Below are positions 63,985 through 64,000 of a DNA stretch of 64,000 nt, piece after piece (position 1 is the first letter of the stretch; each line of letters starts with the position of its first letter). The notes beneath the pieces are model-generated. The model ran no database searches. It was not told where the DNA came from and worked only from the letters and a program-made list of their open reading frames with translations. Source of the stretch: Homarus americanus (lineage: Eukaryota > Arthropoda > Malacostraca > Decapoda > Nephropidae); assembly GCF_018991925.1 (NCBI RefSeq), contig NW_024724368.1:2922242-2986241 (forward strand). Reading direction: 5' to 3'. The position numbers and the translations under genes were made by a program.

Positions 63985-64000
63985 GTGAGTACTCATACTA

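Overview
The window looks like nuclear DNA of an arthropod, most likely a decapod crustacean (crab, lobster or shrimp). The evidence is intron-split genes with GT-AG borders, many long GT, CT, AC and AT microsatellites, scattered short TTAGG/CCTAA runs (the arthropod telomere unit) and CR1-like LINEs. Species cannot be read from the sequence. About 95 percent of the window is intron, intergenic DNA or repeats.

The main gene is a calcium-regulated NADPH oxidase of the NOX5 type on the plus strand. I could trace twelve exons from 25485 to 63984, each with consensus splice sites and mutually compatible phases. They encode a Ser-rich N-terminal region, an extended EF-hand array, the transmembrane ferric-reductase core with two bis-histidine pairs, and the start of the FAD-binding domain with the HPFTVSSAPE motif. 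The 3' part (rest of the FAD and the NADPH domains) lies past the right edge, and the true 5' end of the longest form was not found. Two further exons, at 43618-43712 and 58484-58767, begin with ATG and end at a GT donor in phase 2. That is exactly the phase needed to enter the shared exons at 56151 and 59909, so the locus probably makes long, middle and short N-terminal forms. The EF-hand exon at 37333-37426, used only by the long form, carries an apparent one-base deletion.

Layout. 1-2950: non-coding, with a small hAT-like MITE and a pogo/Tigger-like end. 2973-3395: ORF for a small multi-pass membrane protein. 5853-about 9980: nearly full-length but broken CR1-like LINE on the minus strand, with an ORF1 that encodes an SGNH esterase. 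10499-11630: truncated sister copy on the plus strand, making a long inverted pair with the first. 16742-18907: copy of a second CR1-like lineage. 24360-24680: reverse-transcriptase fragment. 25485-26186: first NOX5 exon recognised. 26640-30030: decayed LINE with an RNase H domain inside the first NOX5 intron. 30-56 kb: very long introns with minisatellites, a 396-bp GT run and a large pyrimidine tract. 56151-63984: compact 3' part of NOX5, interrupted by a seven-unit minisatellite in which each unit holds a TATA box, and by a Tigger-like MITE.

The most unusual features are the phase-matched set of alternative NOX5 first exons, the tandem TATA array just upstream of one of them, and the 11-residue repeats plus cysteine cluster encoded by that exon. 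I saw no tRNA, rRNA or CRISPR array, and no bacterial-type operon. RNA genes were not searched by computation.
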